DNA of 64,000 bases from Chloroflexota bacterium (lineage in GTDB: Bacteria > Chloroflexota > Chloroflexia > Thermomicrobiales > UBA6265), in assembly GCA_023423795.1 (NCBI GenBank), contig JAFAEX010000305.1, positions 1-64,000 on the forward strand. The letters are read 5' to 3'. This document shows positions 50,977 to 59,728 of the stretch, piece after piece. The notes under the pieces were generated by a model. The model was given only the letters and a program-made list of their open reading frames with translations. It was not told where the DNA came from and made no database searches. Both the position numbers and the translations under genes were made by a program. Position 1 is the stretch's first letter; every line of letters begins with the position of its first letter.

Positions 50977-51795
50977 GTGGGAACCAGACTGGCAGGAAAG
51001 GCCGCCGTCGTCACCGGCGGCGCGCACGGCATCGGGCGCGCCATTGCCGAACGATTCGGCGCCGAGGGCGCGCGGGTGGTCGTCGCCGACATCGACGAGC
51101 ACGGCGCGGAAACGGTCGCCGCGACGATCCTCGACGCGGGCGGCGAGGCCATCGCCATCGCCACCGACGTCTCCGATTCGGCGTCGGTCGATGCGCTCTT
51201 CGCTACCGTGACGGACCGGTTCGGCGGCATCGACGTGCTGGTCAACAACGCCGGCCTCGTCAACACCGAGCGGCACGCGCTGGACGGCGACGACGATTGG
51301 TGGGACCGCATCATCGCGGTCAACCTGCGCGGCGTCTGGCTCTGCGCCAGCCGCGCCGCCCGGACCATGGCCGAGCAGGGCAGCGGTTCCATCATCAACG
51401 TCAGCAGCGGCGGCGCGACGAAAGCGCACCGGGGCAACGCCGCCTACGACGCCGCCAAGGGCGGCATCGAGGCGTTCAGCCGCGCCCTCGCGCTCGACCT
51501 CGGGCCGTACGGCGTGCGCGTCAACATCCTCGTGCCGGGCAGCATCGACACCAGGGGGATGGACGACCTGACCCGCCGCGAACGCGGCGAGACGATCCCG
51601 CTCGGCCGCGTCGGCGACCCGGACGACATGACCGGACCGGCCGTCTTCCTCGCCTCCGACGACGCCCGCTACGTCACCGGGCAGGCCACGGTCGTCGATG
51701 GCGGCTTGCTCGCCCAGCAGCGCTCGCCGCAGGTGGACATCTTCCCGCTGTCGAAGTTCCCGCGGCTGGAGCGGGTGGCGGGAGGCCGCCCGTGA
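50977..51795 (+). CDS. Short-chain dehydrogenase/reductase
   Basis: A 272-residue classical SDR. GKAAVVTGGAHGIGRAIAERF is the TGxxxGIG cofactor motif, VLVNNAGLV the NNAG motif, IINVSSGGATKAH supplies the catalytic Ser, and AAYDAAKGGIEAFSRAL the YxxxK pair; PLGRVGDPDDMTGPAVFLAS and YVTGQATVVDGG are the usual C-terminal motifs. Asp in VVVADID suggests NAD(H) preference. The start is GTG 50977. The stop overlaps the hydantoinase A start (GTGA), so it belongs to the same operon and may oxidise a pathway intermediate. Confidence 0.9.
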   Translation: MGTRLAGKAAVVTGGAHGIGRAIAERFGAEGARVVVADIDEHGAETVAATILDAGGEAIAIATDVSDSASVDALFATVTDRFGGIDVLVNNAGLVNTERHALDGDDDWWDRIIAVNLRGVWLCASRAARTMAEQGSGSIINVSSGGATKAHRGNAAYDAAKGGIEAFSRALALDLGPYGVRVNILVPGSIDTRGMDDLTRRERGETIPLGRVGDPDDMTGPAVFLASDDARYVTGQATVVDGGLLAQQRSPQVDIFPLSKFPRLERVAGGRP

Positions 51796-53903
51796 GCGCT
51801 GCCCGCATCCGCGCCGGCGTCGATATCGGCGGCACCTTCACTGACCTCTTCCTGCTCGACGAGCGCACCGGCGAAGTGGCGGTCGGCAAGACGCTGACCA
51901 CCCCTGACGACCCGTCCATCGCCGTCGAGACCGGGCTAGCCGAGACGATCGCCGGCGCGAACGTCGGCTGGGACGCCCTCGGCCAGATCGTCCACGGCAC
52001 GACGCTGGTGACGAACGCCCTGATCGAGCGGCGCGGCGCGCGCACCGCACTGCTGGCCACCCGCGGCTTCCGCGACGCGCTGGAGATCGGGCGGGAACAC
52101 CGCTACGACCTCTACGACCTGCTGCTGGAACTGCCCGAACCGCTCGTCCCCCGCTACCTCCGCTTCGACGTGCCGCAGCGCACCCTCGCCGACGGCACGA
52201 CGCTTGAGGACCTGGACGTCGCCTTCGTCGAGCGGCTGGCGCGGGAACTGGACGCCGCCGGGGTCGAAGCGATCGCGATCGCCTTCCTCAACAGTTTCGC
52301 CAACCCCGAGGCGGAGCGGCAGGCGCGCGAGGCTGTGCAACGGGTCGCGCCCGGCATCCGCGTCTCGGTCTCGTACGACGTGGTGCCGGCGATCCGGGAG
52401 TTCGAGCGGACCAGTACGACGGTGGCCAACGTCTACGTGCAGGGCCGGGTGGAGCGCTACCTGCGTGAATTGCAGGCGAGGCTGGAGCGGGCCGGGTTCG
52501 GCGGTTCGCTGCTGCTGATGCTCTCCTCCGGCGGGCTGGCGACGGTGGACACCGCCAGCCGGTTCCCGGTGCGGCTGCTGGAAAGCGGTCCCGCCGCCGG
52601 GGCGCTCGCCGCCGCCGCGATCGGGGCCGCCGCCGGGCACGACGACCTGCTCTCCTTCGACATGGGCGGCACGACCGCCAAGTTCGCGGTGATCGACCGC
52701 GGGCAGCCGCTGCTGACCCATGGCTTCGAGGTGGACCGACGTTACCGGTTCAAGAAGGGCTCCGGCCTGCCGGTCAACCTGCCGGTGATCGAGATGATCG
52801 AGATCGGCGCGGGCGGCGGTTCCATCGCCCGCGTCGATGCGCTCGGCCTGCTCAAGGTCGGGCCGGATTCGGCGGGAGCGGACCCCGGTCCGGTCTGCTA
52901 CGGGCGCGGCGGCACGGAACCAACCGTCACCGACGCCGACCTCGTGCTCGGCTACCTCGACCCCGGCTTCTTCCTCGGCGGCGGCATGGCGCTGGATACG
53001 GACGGCACGCGCCGCGCCATCGCCGAAAAGATCGCCGGGCCGCTGGACATGCCGGTCGAAAAGGCGGCCTGGGGCATCCACCAGGTCGTCAACGAGTCGA
53101 TGGCCAGCGCCGCGCGCATCCACGCTTACGAGCGCGGCAAGGACCCGCGCACGCTGCCGGTCTTCGCCTTCGGCGGGGCGGGACCCGTGCACGGCTTCCG
53201 CGTCGCCGCCGCGCTCGGCTCGCCGCTGCTCGTCGCACCGCTCGGCGCGGGGGTGATGAGCGCGGTCGGGTTCCTCAGCGCGCCGGTCGCGTTCGACTTC
53301 GTGCGCTCCGCCCCGGGCCGGCTCGACGCGGTCGATTGGGACCGCGTCAACGCGCTCATCGCCGAGATGGAGGCCGAGGGACGCGACCTGCTGGCCGCCT
53401 CCGGCGTCGCCGACGCCGACATCTCCCACACCGCCGTCGCCGAGATGCGCTACGTCAACCAGGGGCACGAGATCCCGGTGACTTTGCCACCCGGTCCGCT
53501 CGGGCCGGAGCATGTCGCCCACATCCAGCAACGGTACGAAGCCGAGTACCGGCGGCTCTACGGGCGGCTCGGCCCGCCGGTGCCGGTCGAGGCGATCAAC
53601 TGGCGGGTCGTTTCCTCCGGCCCGCGTCCGGAGTTGCGGATGGTCACCGCCGCCGGCGAGACCACGGCCAACGCCGCCGAGGCGGTCAAGGGAACGCGCG
53701 CCGCGTGGTTCCCGGAAACCGAGGGCTGGTTCGACACCCCGGTCTACGACCGCTACCGGCTCGGTCCCGGCGCGTCGTTCACCGGGCCGGCCATCGTCGA
53801 GGAGCGCGAATCGACCGTCGTCGTCGGCCCGGGCGCGGCCTGCACGATCGACGACCGCCGCAACCTCGTCATCGACCTGCGCCAGCACGGGGGAGCCCGA
53901 TGA
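51792..53903 (+). CDS. Hydantoinase/oxoprolinase family protein, subunit A
   Basis: A 703-residue ATP-dependent subunit of the N-methylhydantoinase A/5-oxoprolinase family. RAGVDIGGTFTDLFLLDE is the N-terminal signature; GQIVHGTTLVTNALIERRG, LLSFDMGGTTAKFAVID and GAGGGSIARVDALGLLKVGP are the ATPase motifs, and FAFGGAGPVHGFRVAAALG is near the C terminus. The substrate may be a hydantoin, 5-oxoproline or another cyclic amide; acetone-carboxylase-like relatives also exist. GTG 51792 overlaps the SDR stop, and the stop overlaps the subunit B start. Confidence 0.92.
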   Translation: MSAARIRAGVDIGGTFTDLFLLDERTGEVAVGKTLTTPDDPSIAVETGLAETIAGANVGWDALGQIVHGTTLVTNALIERRGARTALLATRGFRDALEIGREHRYDLYDLLLELPEPLVPRYLRFDVPQRTLADGTTLEDLDVAFVERLARELDAAGVEAIAIAFLNSFANPEAERQAREAVQRVAPGIRVSVSYDVVPAIREFERTSTTVANVYVQGRVERYLRELQARLERAGFGGSLLLMLSSGGLATVDTASRFPVRLLESGPAAGALAAAAIGAAAGHDDLLSFDMGGTTAKFAVIDRGQPLLTHGFEVDRRYRFKKGSGLPVNLPVIEMIEIGAGGGSIARVDALGLLKVGPDSAGADPGPVCYGRGGTEPTVTDADLVLGYLDPGFFLGGGMALDTDGTRRAIAEKIAGPLDMPVEKAAWGIHQVVNESMASAARIHAYERGKDPRTLPVFAFGGAGPVHGFRVAAALGSPLLVAPLGAGVMSAVGFLSAPVAFDFVRSAPGRLDAVDWDRVNALIAEMEAEGRDLLAASGVADADISHTAVAEMRYVNQGHEIPVTLPPGPLGPEHVAHIQQRYEAEYRRLYGRLGPPVPVEAINWRVVSSGPRPELRMVTAAGETTANAAEAVKGTRAAWFPETEGWFDTPVYDRYRLGPGASFTGPAIVEERESTVVVGPGAACTIDDRRNLVIDLRQHGGAR

Positions 53904-55648
53904 CCGCCACGACGCCGACCGCCATCGACCCGATCGTGCTGGAGGTCCTCTGGAACCGCCTGCTCGCCGTCGTCAACGAGCAGCAGGTGGCCCTCACCCG
54001 GACCGCGTTCAGCACCGTCCTTCGCGAATCGCAGGACCTCGCCTGCGGCGTCTTCGACGGGCGCGGCCGGATGGTCGCCCAGTCGCTGACCGGCACCCCC
54101 GGCCACATCAACGCGATGGCCACCGGGGTCAAGCACTTCCTGACCGTCTTCCCGCCGGAATCGCTTGTCCCCGGCGACGTGCTCATCACCAACGACCCGT
54201 GGCTGACCGCCGGGCAGGTCAACGACATGACCGTGGTCACCCCGGTCTTCGCCAACGACCGCGTCGTCGCCTACTTCGCCAGCACCTGCCACTCGCCGGA
54301 CGTCGGCGGCCGCATCCTCTCCGGCGAGGCCAACGAGGTCTACGAGGAAGGGCTACGCCTCCCGATCATGAAGTTGTTCTCGGCCGGCGAGCCGAACCAG
54401 CAATTGATCGAGATCATCCGCGCCAACGTGCGGACGCCGGAGGAGACCATCGGCGACCTTTACGCCCAGATGTCGTCCAACGCGGTCGGGGCGTCCTCCC
54501 TGCTCGCCTTCCTCGCCGAGTTCGGCATGGCGGACATGGAGGCGCTCTCCGATGCCATCGTGGACCGCTCCGAACGGGCGATGCGCGACGCGATCCGCGC
54601 GCTTCCGAACGGGACGTGGACCAACGAGTCGTGGAGCGACGGCTACGACGAGCCGATCGTGATCCGGGTGACGGTGACGATCCGCGACGAGGACATCGAC
54701 ATCGACTTTTCCGGCTCCTCGCCGCAGAGCCCACGCGGCATCAACGTGGTGCTCAACTACACCCACGCCTACGCCTCGTTCGCGGTGAAAGCCGCGATCA
54801 GCCCGGACGTGCCGCACAACCACGGCGCGTTCCTGCCGGTCCACGTTTCGGCCCCGGAAGGCAGCATCCTCAACTGCCAGCCGCCGGCGGCGGTCGCGGC
54901 GCGGCACATCATCGGCCACTTCCTGCCGGGGGTCATCTTCGGCGCGCTGGCCGACGCCCTGCCGGAGCGGATCATCGCCGCCGGCGCGGACCCGATCTGG
55001 ATCAGCGTCTGGAGCGGGCGGCCCGAGGGCGCGGAGCCCTACACCTTCAGCCTCTTCCAGTGCGGCGGCATGGGCGCGCGGCCGACCAAGGACGGTCTCA
55101 GCGCCACCGGCTTCCCGAGCGGCGTCGGCGGCGTCCCGGCCGAGGTGATGGAATCGCTCACCCCGCTCATCCAGCATCGCCGCGAACTGCGGACCGACTC
55201 CGGCGGCCCCGGCCGGCAGCGCGGCGGCCTCGGCCAATGGACCGAGGTCAGCGCCCGCCACGACGGCCCGTGGTCGGTCGCGGCGCAGGTGGACCGGATC
55301 GACCACCCGGCGCAGGGCCTCGCCGGCGGCAAGGCGGGCGCGCCCGGCGCGTACCTGCTCGACCGCGCGACCCGCCCGCAAGCGAAGGCGCGGGTGTCCC
55401 TGCCGGCCGGGGCGCGCATTGCCCTCGACCCGCCGGGCGGCGCCGGTTACGGCGATCCCTTCGAGCGCGACCCGCAGCGCGTCCTCCAGGACGTCGTGAA
55501 CGGCTACGTTTCGCCCGAATCGGCGGCGCAGGATTACGGCGTGGCCATCCGCTACACCGGCCCGGCCGACGCGCTGGTCCGCTTGCCCGAGCAGTACGTC
55601 ATCGACGCCGAAGAGACGGCGCGCCTGCGCGGCCCAGCCCGGGGATAG
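53900..55648 (+). CDS. Hydantoinase/oxoprolinase family protein, subunit B
   Basis: A 582-residue partner of subunit A. IVLEVLWNRLLAVVNEQQVALTRTAFSTVLRESQDLACGVFD opens it; LVPGDVLITNDPWLTAGQVNDMTVV, ACHSPDVGGR-type STCHSPDVGGRILSGEANEVYEEGL and ALADALPERIIAAGADPIW are conserved. The A-B pair works as an ATP-dependent ring-opening hydrolase. The ATG overlaps the subunit A stop as ATGA, with GGGGGAG upstream. It is the last gene of the operon, followed by the 977-bp repeat island. Confidence 0.92.
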   Translation: MTATTPTAIDPIVLEVLWNRLLAVVNEQQVALTRTAFSTVLRESQDLACGVFDGRGRMVAQSLTGTPGHINAMATGVKHFLTVFPPESLVPGDVLITNDPWLTAGQVNDMTVVTPVFANDRVVAYFASTCHSPDVGGRILSGEANEVYEEGLRLPIMKLFSAGEPNQQLIEIIRANVRTPEETIGDLYAQMSSNAVGASSLLAFLAEFGMADMEALSDAIVDRSERAMRDAIRALPNGTWTNESWSDGYDEPIVIRVTVTIRDEDIDIDFSGSSPQSPRGINVVLNYTHAYASFAVKAAISPDVPHNHGAFLPVHVSAPEGSILNCQPPAAVAARHIIGHFLPGVIFGALADALPERIIAAGADPIWISVWSGRPEGAEPYTFSLFQCGGMGARPTKDGLSATGFPSGVGGVPAEVMESLTPLIQHRRELRTDSGGPGRQRGGLGQWTEVSARHDGPWSVAAQVDRIDHPAQGLAGGKAGAPGAYLLDRATRPQAKARVSLPAGARIALDPPGGAGYGDPFERDPQRVLQDVVNGYVSPESAAQDYGVAIRYTGPADALVRLPEQYVIDAEETARLRGPARG

Positions 55649-55668
55649 GCGGGCGACCGTCCTTATCC

Positions 55669-55700
55669 GTCATCCCGGGACTGTCGAGGGATCTCGTCTC
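55669..55700. repeat. Family A left half-arm bounding a repeat island
   Basis: GTCATCCCGGGACTGTCGAGGGATCTCGTC is the left arm of a family A palindrome, but its partner is not adjacent; the matching right arm lies at 56588-56618, about 890 bp away, on the other side of several other repeats. Confidence 0.75.
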
Positions 55701-55754
55701 CTCCACGATGGCTGAGGCAAGGACGATTCGGTCACCGCTGCCGCTCGGACGGGG

Positions 55755-56050
55755 ATGATGGCGGTTGCCTGTTCGATCCGGGTACCGGACCAGCGGCGGG
55801 CGCGATGATGGCGGTTGCCAGATTGATCCGGCCACCGTCCACGCCCGCCCGGGGTTGATGGCGGTTGCCCAAAGAGTCCGGGCATCGACGGGGCGGGCGC
55901 GATGAATCGCGCCCCTACATACGGCGACGCCGACGCGCGCAGTAGGGGCGCGATGAATCGCGCCCGCCGCTGGGCCGGTGTCCGGATCGAACAGGCAAAC
56001 GCCATGAACCCCGGGCTACTGGAACGAAACCCCTCCGGGGTTGAGCACGA
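55755..56050. repeat. Family C array with GATGGCGGTTGCC units
   Basis: Units starting GATGGCGGTTGCC recur at about 55759, 55804 and 55857, each followed by a (T)GATCCGGNCACCG-like segment and a GCCCGCCCGGGGTT- or GGCGGGCGCG-like end. An inverted unit (GGCAAACGCCATGAACCCCG) lies near 55997, then CGAAACCCCTCCGGGGTTGAG. A family B hairpin sits inside it. No gene is supported in 55649-56625. Confidence 0.75.
55894..55967. repeat. Family B palindromic repeat, second copy
   Basis: Two GGGCGCGATGAATCGCGCCC modules with flanking GTAGGGG/CCCCTAC in inverse order around a 22-nt loop. It corresponds to 20-92, except that the right-hand inner palindrome reads GATGAATC rather than GATTCATC. Confidence 0.85.
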
Positions 56051-56190
56051 TCACGGCGACATCGGCCGCCGCGTCCCGCACCGGAAGGGTTGTGTCTCCG
56101 TATCCTTAGCCTTCTTTTCTTAAGGGGTACGACGGATAGGTCCGGACCCGCCGTCGCGGGTGGACGGGCCGGGTCGACCGGCCCGGTTTG

Positions 56191-56460
56191 TTCGGAATTT
56201 TTTCGGAATTGATTCGGTATTTATTCGGCGTTTATTCGGCGGCGGTTTTCCCATGAACACGCGGAAACCGGGTTTCTTCGGCAACCCCTCCCAGCCTCGA
56301 GGGCGTAAGCGAAGCGAGCGTGTCCGGCACGGGGTTCCGGGCGCTGGGTATGGGAGGGGGGGCGAACAAACCCCGAATAGGTCGCAGTGGCGCGTACGTA
56401 CGCGGCGTTCCCCGACCGAAAAAATACCGAATAAACGCCGAATAAACACCGAAGAAATGG
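56191..56460. repeat. Family E element with inverted 11-bp tandem repeats
   Basis: About five units of TTCGG(A/T/C)(A/G)TTTA, period 11, fill 56191-56240. Their inverse (TAAACGCCGAA-type units) fills about 56414-56460. The ends form an imperfect inverted repeat of about 27 bp around a 170-bp core with no convincing reading frame. TTTATTCGG units also occur at 14.6 and 59.4 kb. It could be a MITE-like or structural element. Confidence 0.65.
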
Positions 56461-56587
56461 GCGGCGCGGGACCCGGCCGGGCCTCACCGCGCGCGGCGGG
56501 AAACGTCGTAGGGTGGTCGCCCGCAGCGGGCGGCAGCGGTGGCCGATGTGAACGGGCAGCGATCATATCGATCATATTTGGGAGATC

Positions 56588-56618
56588 GACGAGATCCCTC
56601 GACAGGCTCGGGATGACG
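56588..56618. repeat. Family A right half-arm bounding the repeat island
   Basis: GACGAGATCCCTCGACAGGC then TCGGGATGAC is the right arm complementing 55669-55700. It ends 8 bp before the stop of the LuxR-type gene. Confidence 0.75.
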
Positions 56619-56625
56619 TTAGCGC

Positions 56626-59247
56626 CTACACCAGCCCATCCCGCAACGCGGTCACGGCGGCGGCGGACCGCGACGACACGGCCAGTTTCCCGAAGATGTT
56701 CGCCACGTGCTTCGACGCCGTGCGGCGGGAAATCCACAGCGCCTCGGCGATCTCCTTGTCCGAGCGGCCGTCGGCCAGCAGCCGCAGGACCTCCTCCTCG
56801 CGCCGCGTCAGCGGCTCCACCAGCGGCCTGGCCGGGCGCATCTGGCGGTTGGCTCCCGAGGGAACGAGCGCCAGCGCGTCGGCCGCCACCACCTCCCACG
56901 GGGCAATGCGGCCGGCGGCCACGGCAGCCGACAGGTCGCGTTCTCCCAGCGCCGACGCCAACGGCCCGAGCATCCGTTCGGCCCGGTCGGCGAGGTCCAC
57001 CGCCGTCGGCGGCGCCCCGTGCGCGGCGCGCAGCCCGTCGGCCGCACCGAGCAGCCGCGCCGCCTGCCGCGGCTGGCCAATCGCGAGGGCGACCGGCACG
57101 AGTCCTTCGAGCGCGAAATAGACCCCTTCCCGGTTGTCCAGTTCCAGCGCCACCGACAGGCTCTCCTGCACCAGCGGCAGCGCCCGCGCGGCATCACCCA
57201 GCCGGAGCAGGCAGTCGCCGAGGTTCAGCAGCGCGTACCCCATCCCGAGTTTGATGCCGCCCGCCCGCAGGACGGCCAGCGCTTCCTCGCACAGCGCGGC
57301 GGCGCGCGGCCAATCGCCGGCCAGCCCCGCGGCAACCCCGATGTTCATCAACTGGCGGGCCTCGAACCCGCGGTCGCCGTTTCCCCGCATCGCTGCCAGC
57401 GCCTGCCCAAACAGGCTCTCGGCGCGCTCGAACTCCTCCAGGTCGATCGCCGCCAGCCCCATCTGGTTGAAGACCTCGGCTCGCGTGCGCGCGTCTTCAC
57501 GCGGCCGGAACAGCCCGAGCGCCTCGTCCCACAACGCCATCGCGCCGGCGGGATCGCCCTGACGCTGGACGGTTTCGCCGAGGTGCAGCAGCGCCCGCGC
57601 CAGTTCCACCCGGTCGCCGAGGTTCCGCCAGATCGCGACGCTTTCGCCGAGCAGCGCCGAGGCGGCGGCGTGGTCGTCCCGGAATACCGCGAGGGCGCCA
57701 GCCGCCGCCAGCGCCCGCGCCCGCACCGCTGGCGGCGCGCTGCCGACCTCGGCCCGCTCCAGTGCCCGATCCAGCCACGTCCAGCCCTCGGCGCGGAGAT
57801 CCCGCTTTTCCCAGACCTGCCATAACCCGCCGGCCAGGCGCAGCGCCAGGTCCGGCTCCTCGTCCAGCGCCCAGGTCATCGCCGATCGCAGGTTGTCGAG
57901 GTCGGCCGCGAGCCGGTGCAACGCCGGGCCCGGCGGGTCCGCCCAGAGGTCCGGCTCCACCCGTTCGACCAACGAGCAGAAATGCTCCGCGTGGCGACGC
58001 CGGGTCGCCCGCTCCTCCCCGCTGGCGACCAGTTCGTCGTGGGCGAACGCCCGGATCGTCTCCAGCATCGCGTAGCGCGGTTCGGCCCAGACCCCATCGA
58101 GCGCCCGGAGCAGGTTCTGATCGACCAGCGACACAACCGCGGCGACCACGTCGGTTGGCAGCGCATCGCCCGCCGATTGCCTGCGCCCAGCCAGCGACTC
58201 GTCCTCCGGCGCGTCGCCGCAAACGGCCTCCACCGCTTCCAGCGGCGCGCCGCCCGCGAACACCGCCAAACGCCGCAGCAACGCGCGTTCGCCCGGCGAA
58301 AGCAGGTCGTGGCTCCAGGCGATCGCATCGCGAAGGGTGCGCTGCCGCGCCGGCGCATCGTCCGGCCCGACGAACGGCGTGGGCGACTGGCGCTCCAGCC
58401 GCCCCAGCAACGCCGCCGGCGGAAACGCCGCACTGCGCGCCGCGGCCAACTCCAGCGCCAGCGGCAACCCGTCCAGCCGGCGGCAAACGGCGGCGATCGC
58501 CTCCGCGTTCGCCTCGTCGAGCGCGAAACGCGGCGCGGCGGCCGACGCGCGGGCGACGAACAACCGCACCGCCGGGGATGCCTCCAAATCCGGCAGCGCC
58601 GCCCCGGCCGGCAGCGCCAGCGGATCGACCGGGTAGGTGTGCTCGCCAGCCAGCCGCAACGGCGCGCGGCTCGTGACCAGCAGCGACACGTCCGGGCACG
58701 CCGCCAGGATCTCCGAAACCAGCGGTGCAGCGGACAAGACGTGCTCGAAGTTGTCCAGCACCAGCAGGAGTTCGCGGTCGCGCAGGAACTCCAGCAGGTC
58801 GGCGCGCGGCGGCTGCTCCCCGGTTTCCCGCGCGCCGACGGCGCGGCCCACCACCGACGCCGCCAACGCCGGATCGGCGACCGGAGAAAGGTCGGCGAAC
58901 ACCGCGCCGTCCGCGAAGCGGCCGCCGCAGGCATCCGCCACGGCCAGCGCCAACCGGGTCTTGCCAACCCCGCCCGGCCCGGTCAGCGTCACCAGCCGGG
59001 CATCTCGCGCCAGCCGCGTCGCCACCGCCGCGATGTCTGCCTCTCGCCCGACGAGCGGGGTCGCCGGCCGCGGGATACCGCGCGGACCGCCCGTCCAGCG
59101 GTCCCGTTCCGGGCGACCCAACGCTCCCGGCCACACCGGGTCGGGCGTCGGGTCCTCGATGTCCGGGACACTCGCCACGGCGTCCTCCCCTGCGCCAACC
59201 TCCGCGCTCGGCCGATCGGAAGCGGCCAGGAATCTTTCCATGTGCAT
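56626..59247 (-). CDS. Large LuxR-family regulator with NB-ARC-type ATPase and TPR region
   Basis: An 873-residue signal-transduction ATPase. Residues about 60-330 form an AAA/NB-ARC-like domain: Walker A VTLTGPGGVGKTRLALAVA, Walker B RELLLVLDNFEHVL, then LLVTSRAPLRLAGEHTYPVDPLALP. Residues about 480-780 are TPR-like (EVFNQMGLAAIDLEEFERAESLFGQALAAMRGNGDRGFEARQLMNIG). The C-terminal HTH_LUXR is EPLTRREEEVLRLLADGRSDKEIAEALWISRRTASKHVANIFGKLAVSS. It probably activates target genes on binding ATP and an unknown inducer. ATG 59247 is used; ATG 59241 is equally possible. Promoter and target genes are not evident; its upstream neighbour is a repeat-rich gap. Confidence 0.92.
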   Translation of the reverse strand: MHMERFLAASDRPSAEVGAGEDAVASVPDIEDPTPDPVWPGALGRPERDRWTGGPRGIPRPATPLVGREADIAAVATRLARDARLVTLTGPGGVGKTRLALAVADACGGRFADGAVFADLSPVADPALAASVVGRAVGARETGEQPPRADLLEFLRDRELLLVLDNFEHVLSAAPLVSEILAACPDVSLLVTSRAPLRLAGEHTYPVDPLALPAGAALPDLEASPAVRLFVARASAAAPRFALDEANAEAIAAVCRRLDGLPLALELAAARSAAFPPAALLGRLERQSPTPFVGPDDAPARQRTLRDAIAWSHDLLSPGERALLRRLAVFAGGAPLEAVEAVCGDAPEDESLAGRRQSAGDALPTDVVAAVVSLVDQNLLRALDGVWAEPRYAMLETIRAFAHDELVASGEERATRRRHAEHFCSLVERVEPDLWADPPGPALHRLAADLDNLRSAMTWALDEEPDLALRLAGGLWQVWEKRDLRAEGWTWLDRALERAEVGSAPPAVRARALAAAGALAVFRDDHAAASALLGESVAIWRNLGDRVELARALLHLGETVQRQGDPAGAMALWDEALGLFRPREDARTRAEVFNQMGLAAIDLEEFERAESLFGQALAAMRGNGDRGFEARQLMNIGVAAGLAGDWPRAAALCEEALAVLRAGGIKLGMGYALLNLGDCLLRLGDAARALPLVQESLSVALELDNREGVYFALEGLVPVALAIGQPRQAARLLGAADGLRAAHGAPPTAVDLADRAERMLGPLASALGERDLSAAVAAGRIAPWEVVAADALALVPSGANRQMRPARPLVEPLTRREEEVLRLLADGRSDKEIAEALWISRRTASKHVANIFGKLAVSSRSAAAVTALRDGLV

Positions 59248-59437
59248 ACCACATGTTCTTGTGAGATGGATGAACGACCGGCACGGGGTCCGGTCGATTG
59301 CCCATCGGCCGGTTGGCATCACCCATCGGAAGGCCCGGCGCCAACCGTCCGGGCCGTGCCCGCCCTGACCGGGAACGGCCGTATCCGCCCGAGTTCCCTC
59401 TCTGCCCCTATAGTTTCCTCGGCATCTGCGCGGCCCT

Positions 59438-59490
59438 TGTTCGACGCTTATTCGATCGCGGAACGTCGTCTGCGTACGCTCAAACCGGGA
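59438..59490. repeat. Family E fragment upstream of the LuxR-type gene
   Basis: TTATTCGATCGCGGAAC (59448-59464) matches 14601-14617 except for one base, with TTGTTCGACGCTTATTCG preceding it. The rest of the gap 59248-59728 shows no gene; the LuxR-type gene's promoter should lie in it. Confidence 0.55.
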
Positions 59491-59728
59491 TCGGCTCGGC
59501 CAGAACTCGATCCGCCAAGCCTTCAAGGATTGGCGGTCACCCCGACGACTCAATCGCCGCCGATACGACACGACCGCACGCGAGGGCGGCCAGATGAGAA
59601 TCCCGGCCCGCGGCAAGACGAGAAACATGTGTGCTATGCGGAATCCGGCTCATGAATACGCGGATTCGCTTGTCGTACGACGGCGGGTGGCGGCCACGTG
59701 ATACGGCAGCGAACGACCGGATAGAGCA

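Noticed and set aside
55755..56050. CRISPR-like array
   Set aside because: The GATGGCGGTTGCC units recur only three times with variable spacing and no uniform spacers; no cas gene is in the window.
56120..56899. 259-codon open frame across the repeat island
   Set aside because: It runs antisense to and across family E repeat DNA and into the wrong frame of the LuxR-type gene. The translation is repeat-derived, with no domain.
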